The translations under genes were made by a program, and so were the position numbers. Of a DNA stretch of 15,046 nt, positions 13,914 to 15,046 are shown in pieces. Location: positions 1 through 15,046 of the forward strand of contig JARROD010000054.1 in assembly GCA_037384225.1 (NCBI GenBank), in the 5' to 3' direction. The first letter of the stretch is position 1; the number at the start of each line of letters is the position of its first letter. The notes below the pieces were generated by a model. The model was not told the origin of the DNA. It searched no databases and saw nothing but the letters and a program-made list of their open reading frames with translations. Source of the stretch: JARROD01 sp037384225. Lineage in GTDB: Bacteria; Pseudomonadota; Gammaproteobacteria; Pseudomonadales; Cellvibrionaceae.

Positions 13914-13990
13914 CCGCCCGTAGCTCAGCTGGATAGAGCGTTGCCCTCCGGAGGCAAAGGTCAGAGGTTCGAATCCTCTCGGGCGGGCCA
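13914..13990 (+). tRNA. tRNA-Arg (anticodon CCG)
   Basis: A 77-base cloverleaf with acceptor stem CCGCCCG / CGGGCGG, discriminator G and an encoded CCA. The D arm is GCTCAGCTGGATAGAGC. The anticodon arm TTGCC-CTCCGGA-GGCAA has CCG as anticodon, reading CGG arginine codons. The T arm is AGAGG-TTCGAAT-CCTCT with the invariant TTCGA. It closely resembles the arginine CCG tRNA of other gammaproteobacteria. Confidence 0.97.
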
Positions 13991-14432
13991 TATTGAAGGT
14001 TGGCCAGAATCAGAGCAATATCAGTTGCTGCGCCGTGATTTGTTTGGCACGCCCTCAGCCATTGCGCTTCGTTAAATATCCTTTTCCAACTCCTGCAAAA
14101 TGGCGTCCGCAACAACCCATGGCAAACGCCTGCCAGTAGCCTCCATACGGCTCTTCGGTGCGCCAACCCTGTTTATTGAAAGCCTACTCAGTCAGAGCGG
14201 ATGGGGCAATTTGAACGTGTAGCAAGTTGCATCTATGGAAGGTTAAAGTAAGCTCTTTCAAGGCGTTTGCGCACAGGTTGCGAACAAGTACGTCAGAGTA
14301 TTGCTTTAAGCGCCAAACATCGCTCTGACCGAACATAATCCGGTTGCCGCCACTCATTTACAGGTAAGTTAGCAATTGATTAAAGTAGGAAATTCTCAAC
14401 AATATAGCATTGCCCCCTGATTGGAGAAGAAT
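13991..14432. other. Gene-poor stretch downstream of tRNA-Arg
   Basis: There is no convincing coding region on either strand and no integrase remnant, direct repeat of the tRNA 3' end or obvious terminator. Short minus-strand frames are interrupted and unlike any family I know. The end of the stretch supplies the promoter and ribosome binding site of the next gene. Confidence 0.5.
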
Positions 14433-14843
14433 ATGCCAAAACTTTCCGGAAGTTGTTTATGCGGTTCCGTTCGCTATGAATTGGAAGGGGATCCCGTCGC
14501 ATTTTATCATTGCCATTGTAAACGCTGTCGCAAAGCCAATGGCACCGGCCATGCGAGTAATATTAGGATCAGCGCTGAAGCAATTAAGTGGCTCAGTGGC
14601 GAAGAACTCATTAAAAGCTTCAAAGTGCCAGATGCCGTTCGCTTCCGCAATGACTTTTGCGGTGCATGCGGTTCGCCGCTGCCCAGGTTTTTTGCCGAAG
14701 CCAAAATGGTGGTGCTACCGGCGGGAACGCTGGATTCAGAGGCACCCATACAACCGGAAGCCAGAATATTTTACGCCTCCCGCACCGAGTGGAGTTGTAA
14801 AGACGAACTCCCCGTTCATGAGGAGTACCCGCCGAACTTATAA
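14433..14843 (+). CDS. GFA / CENP-V family zinc-binding protein
   Basis: The 136-residue protein shows the GFA fold signature: GSCLCGSVRYE (C8, C10), FYHCHCKRCRKANG (C27, C29, C32) and FCGACGSP (C76, C79), together the zinc sites of the family whose founder is glutathione-dependent formaldehyde-activating enzyme. Most members, probably including this one, have no proven substrate. The ATG at 14433 is preferred over an in-frame TTG 12 bases earlier because GGAG lies 6 bases before it. It is followed after 52 bases by a 5'-truncated response regulator gene. Confidence 0.88.
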   Translation: MPKLSGSCLCGSVRYELEGDPVAFYHCHCKRCRKANGTGHASNIRISAEAIKWLSGEELIKSFKVPDAVRFRNDFCGACGSPLPRFFAEAKMVVLPAGTLDSEAPIQPEARIFYASRTEWSCKDELPVHEEYPPNL

Positions 14844-14868
14844 TACCCCGTTTATCGCCCCTCTCCGT

Positions 14869-14890
14869 GCCGGTGTCAAAAATCACCGGC
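14869..14890. repeat. Short perfect inverted repeat after the GFA gene
   Basis: GCCGGTG (14869-14875) and CACCGGC (14884-14890) enclose an 8-base loop TCAAAAAT. It lies between the GFA stop codon and the point where response-regulator homology begins. It might be a weak terminator or part of the breakpoint; no T-run follows. Confidence 0.4.
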
Positions 14891-14895
14891 GTCGT

Positions 14896-15046
14896 GACCT
14901 TTATCCCAATCGCTTGCTTCAGGCCGGCGCTAGAGGGTATGTCACCAAAGGGGCCGGGTTGGATGAAATGATCAGCGCAATAGAAACTGTTTACAACGGC
15001 GATCTTTATATGAGCAATGAATTGGCTCAACAATTAGCGCTTAAAA
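14896..15046 (+). pseudogene. 5'-truncated GacA/UvrY-type response regulator, continues past the window
   Basis: The frame from 14896 reads DLYPNRLLQAGARGYVTKGA then GLDEMISAIETVYNGDLYMS and NELAQQLALK. It corresponds to the last third of the REC domain (with the conserved Lys of the YVTKGA segment) and the linker of GacA/UvrY, about residues 85-135. The preceding 50 bases belong to the GFA intergenic region and do not encode the rest of REC, so the phosphoacceptor Asp and the start codon are missing. It is either a pseudogene or a fusion scar; what follows beyond 15046 (HTH domain) cannot be seen. Confidence 0.75.

Noticed and set aside
13746..14166. Two minus-strand ORFs of 81 and 135 codons across the tRNA
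   Set aside because: They contain the well-known false peptide ARPRGFEPLTFASGG, which is simply the antisense translation of a tRNA-Arg-like gene; the rest has no family resemblance.
1..15046. CRISPR array, rRNA genes, prophage structural genes or complete insertion sequences
   Set aside because: No regularly spaced direct repeats, no rRNA motifs, no phage structural proteins and no transposase were seen anywhere in the window.

Overview
The window looks like chromosomal DNA of a marine-type gammaproteobacterium, most plausibly from the Cellvibrionales / Saccharophagus-Teredinibacter neighbourhood. The basis is the combination of a TorF-type porin, UbiK next to ComM, a Lig E-type DNA ligase, a 673-residue Rep helicase beside a cytochrome c5, and a GacA/UvrY-like fragment, in DNA of medium GC content. 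The genus is inferred from gene content and was not checked by any search.

Layout. 1-1036: a TorF-family porin gene on the minus strand and its upstream region. 1037-1339: ubiK (+). 1341-1528: a long, imperfectly self-complementary element with the look of a MITE, sitting between the stop codons of ubiK and a minus-strand diguanylate cyclase gene (1535-2578). The sensory propeller of that cyclase is almost entirely missing. 2579-3186: non-coding, containing a second long hairpin element of the same design. 3187-4701 and 4820-5686: comM (transformation helicase) followed by a secreted ATP-dependent DNA ligase (ligE), both on the plus strand, closed by a perfect 12-bp hairpin.

5752-7379: a visibly more AT-rich two-gene operon on the minus strand with a 4-bp start/stop overlap. 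The first protein has a candidate PD-(D/E)xK nuclease domain and the second a candidate phosphoribosyltransferase-like fold. Neither is recognised by name; this pair is the best candidate for an undescribed defence or conflict system. Directly beyond it (7471-7811) is a graveyard: a broken, twice-deleted copy of the comM-ligE pair in the original order and orientation, fused to the N-terminal remnant of a D-Ala-D-Ala dipeptidase gene. The cassette is therefore bracketed by an intact and a ruined copy of comM-ligE.

7947-8678: an OmpA-like, PdsO-type protein (-). 8820-10541: a REC-GGDEF-EAL protein (-) whose EAL domain has lost one catalytic glutamate. Upstream of it lies a stop-interrupted small reading frame. 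10924-12945: rep (+), convergent with a cytochrome c5 gene (13037-13468, -). 13914-13990: tRNA-Arg(CCG). 14433-14843: a GFA/CENP-V family protein. 14896-15046: the middle of a GacA/UvrY-type response regulator without its 5' end, running off the window.

Functional themes: DNA uptake and processing (ComM, Lig E, Rep), c-di-GMP signalling (two GGDEF proteins, one with an EAL domain), and repeated signs of rearrangement (two hairpin elements, a duplicated and decayed comM-ligE segment, and truncated dipeptidase and response-regulator genes).
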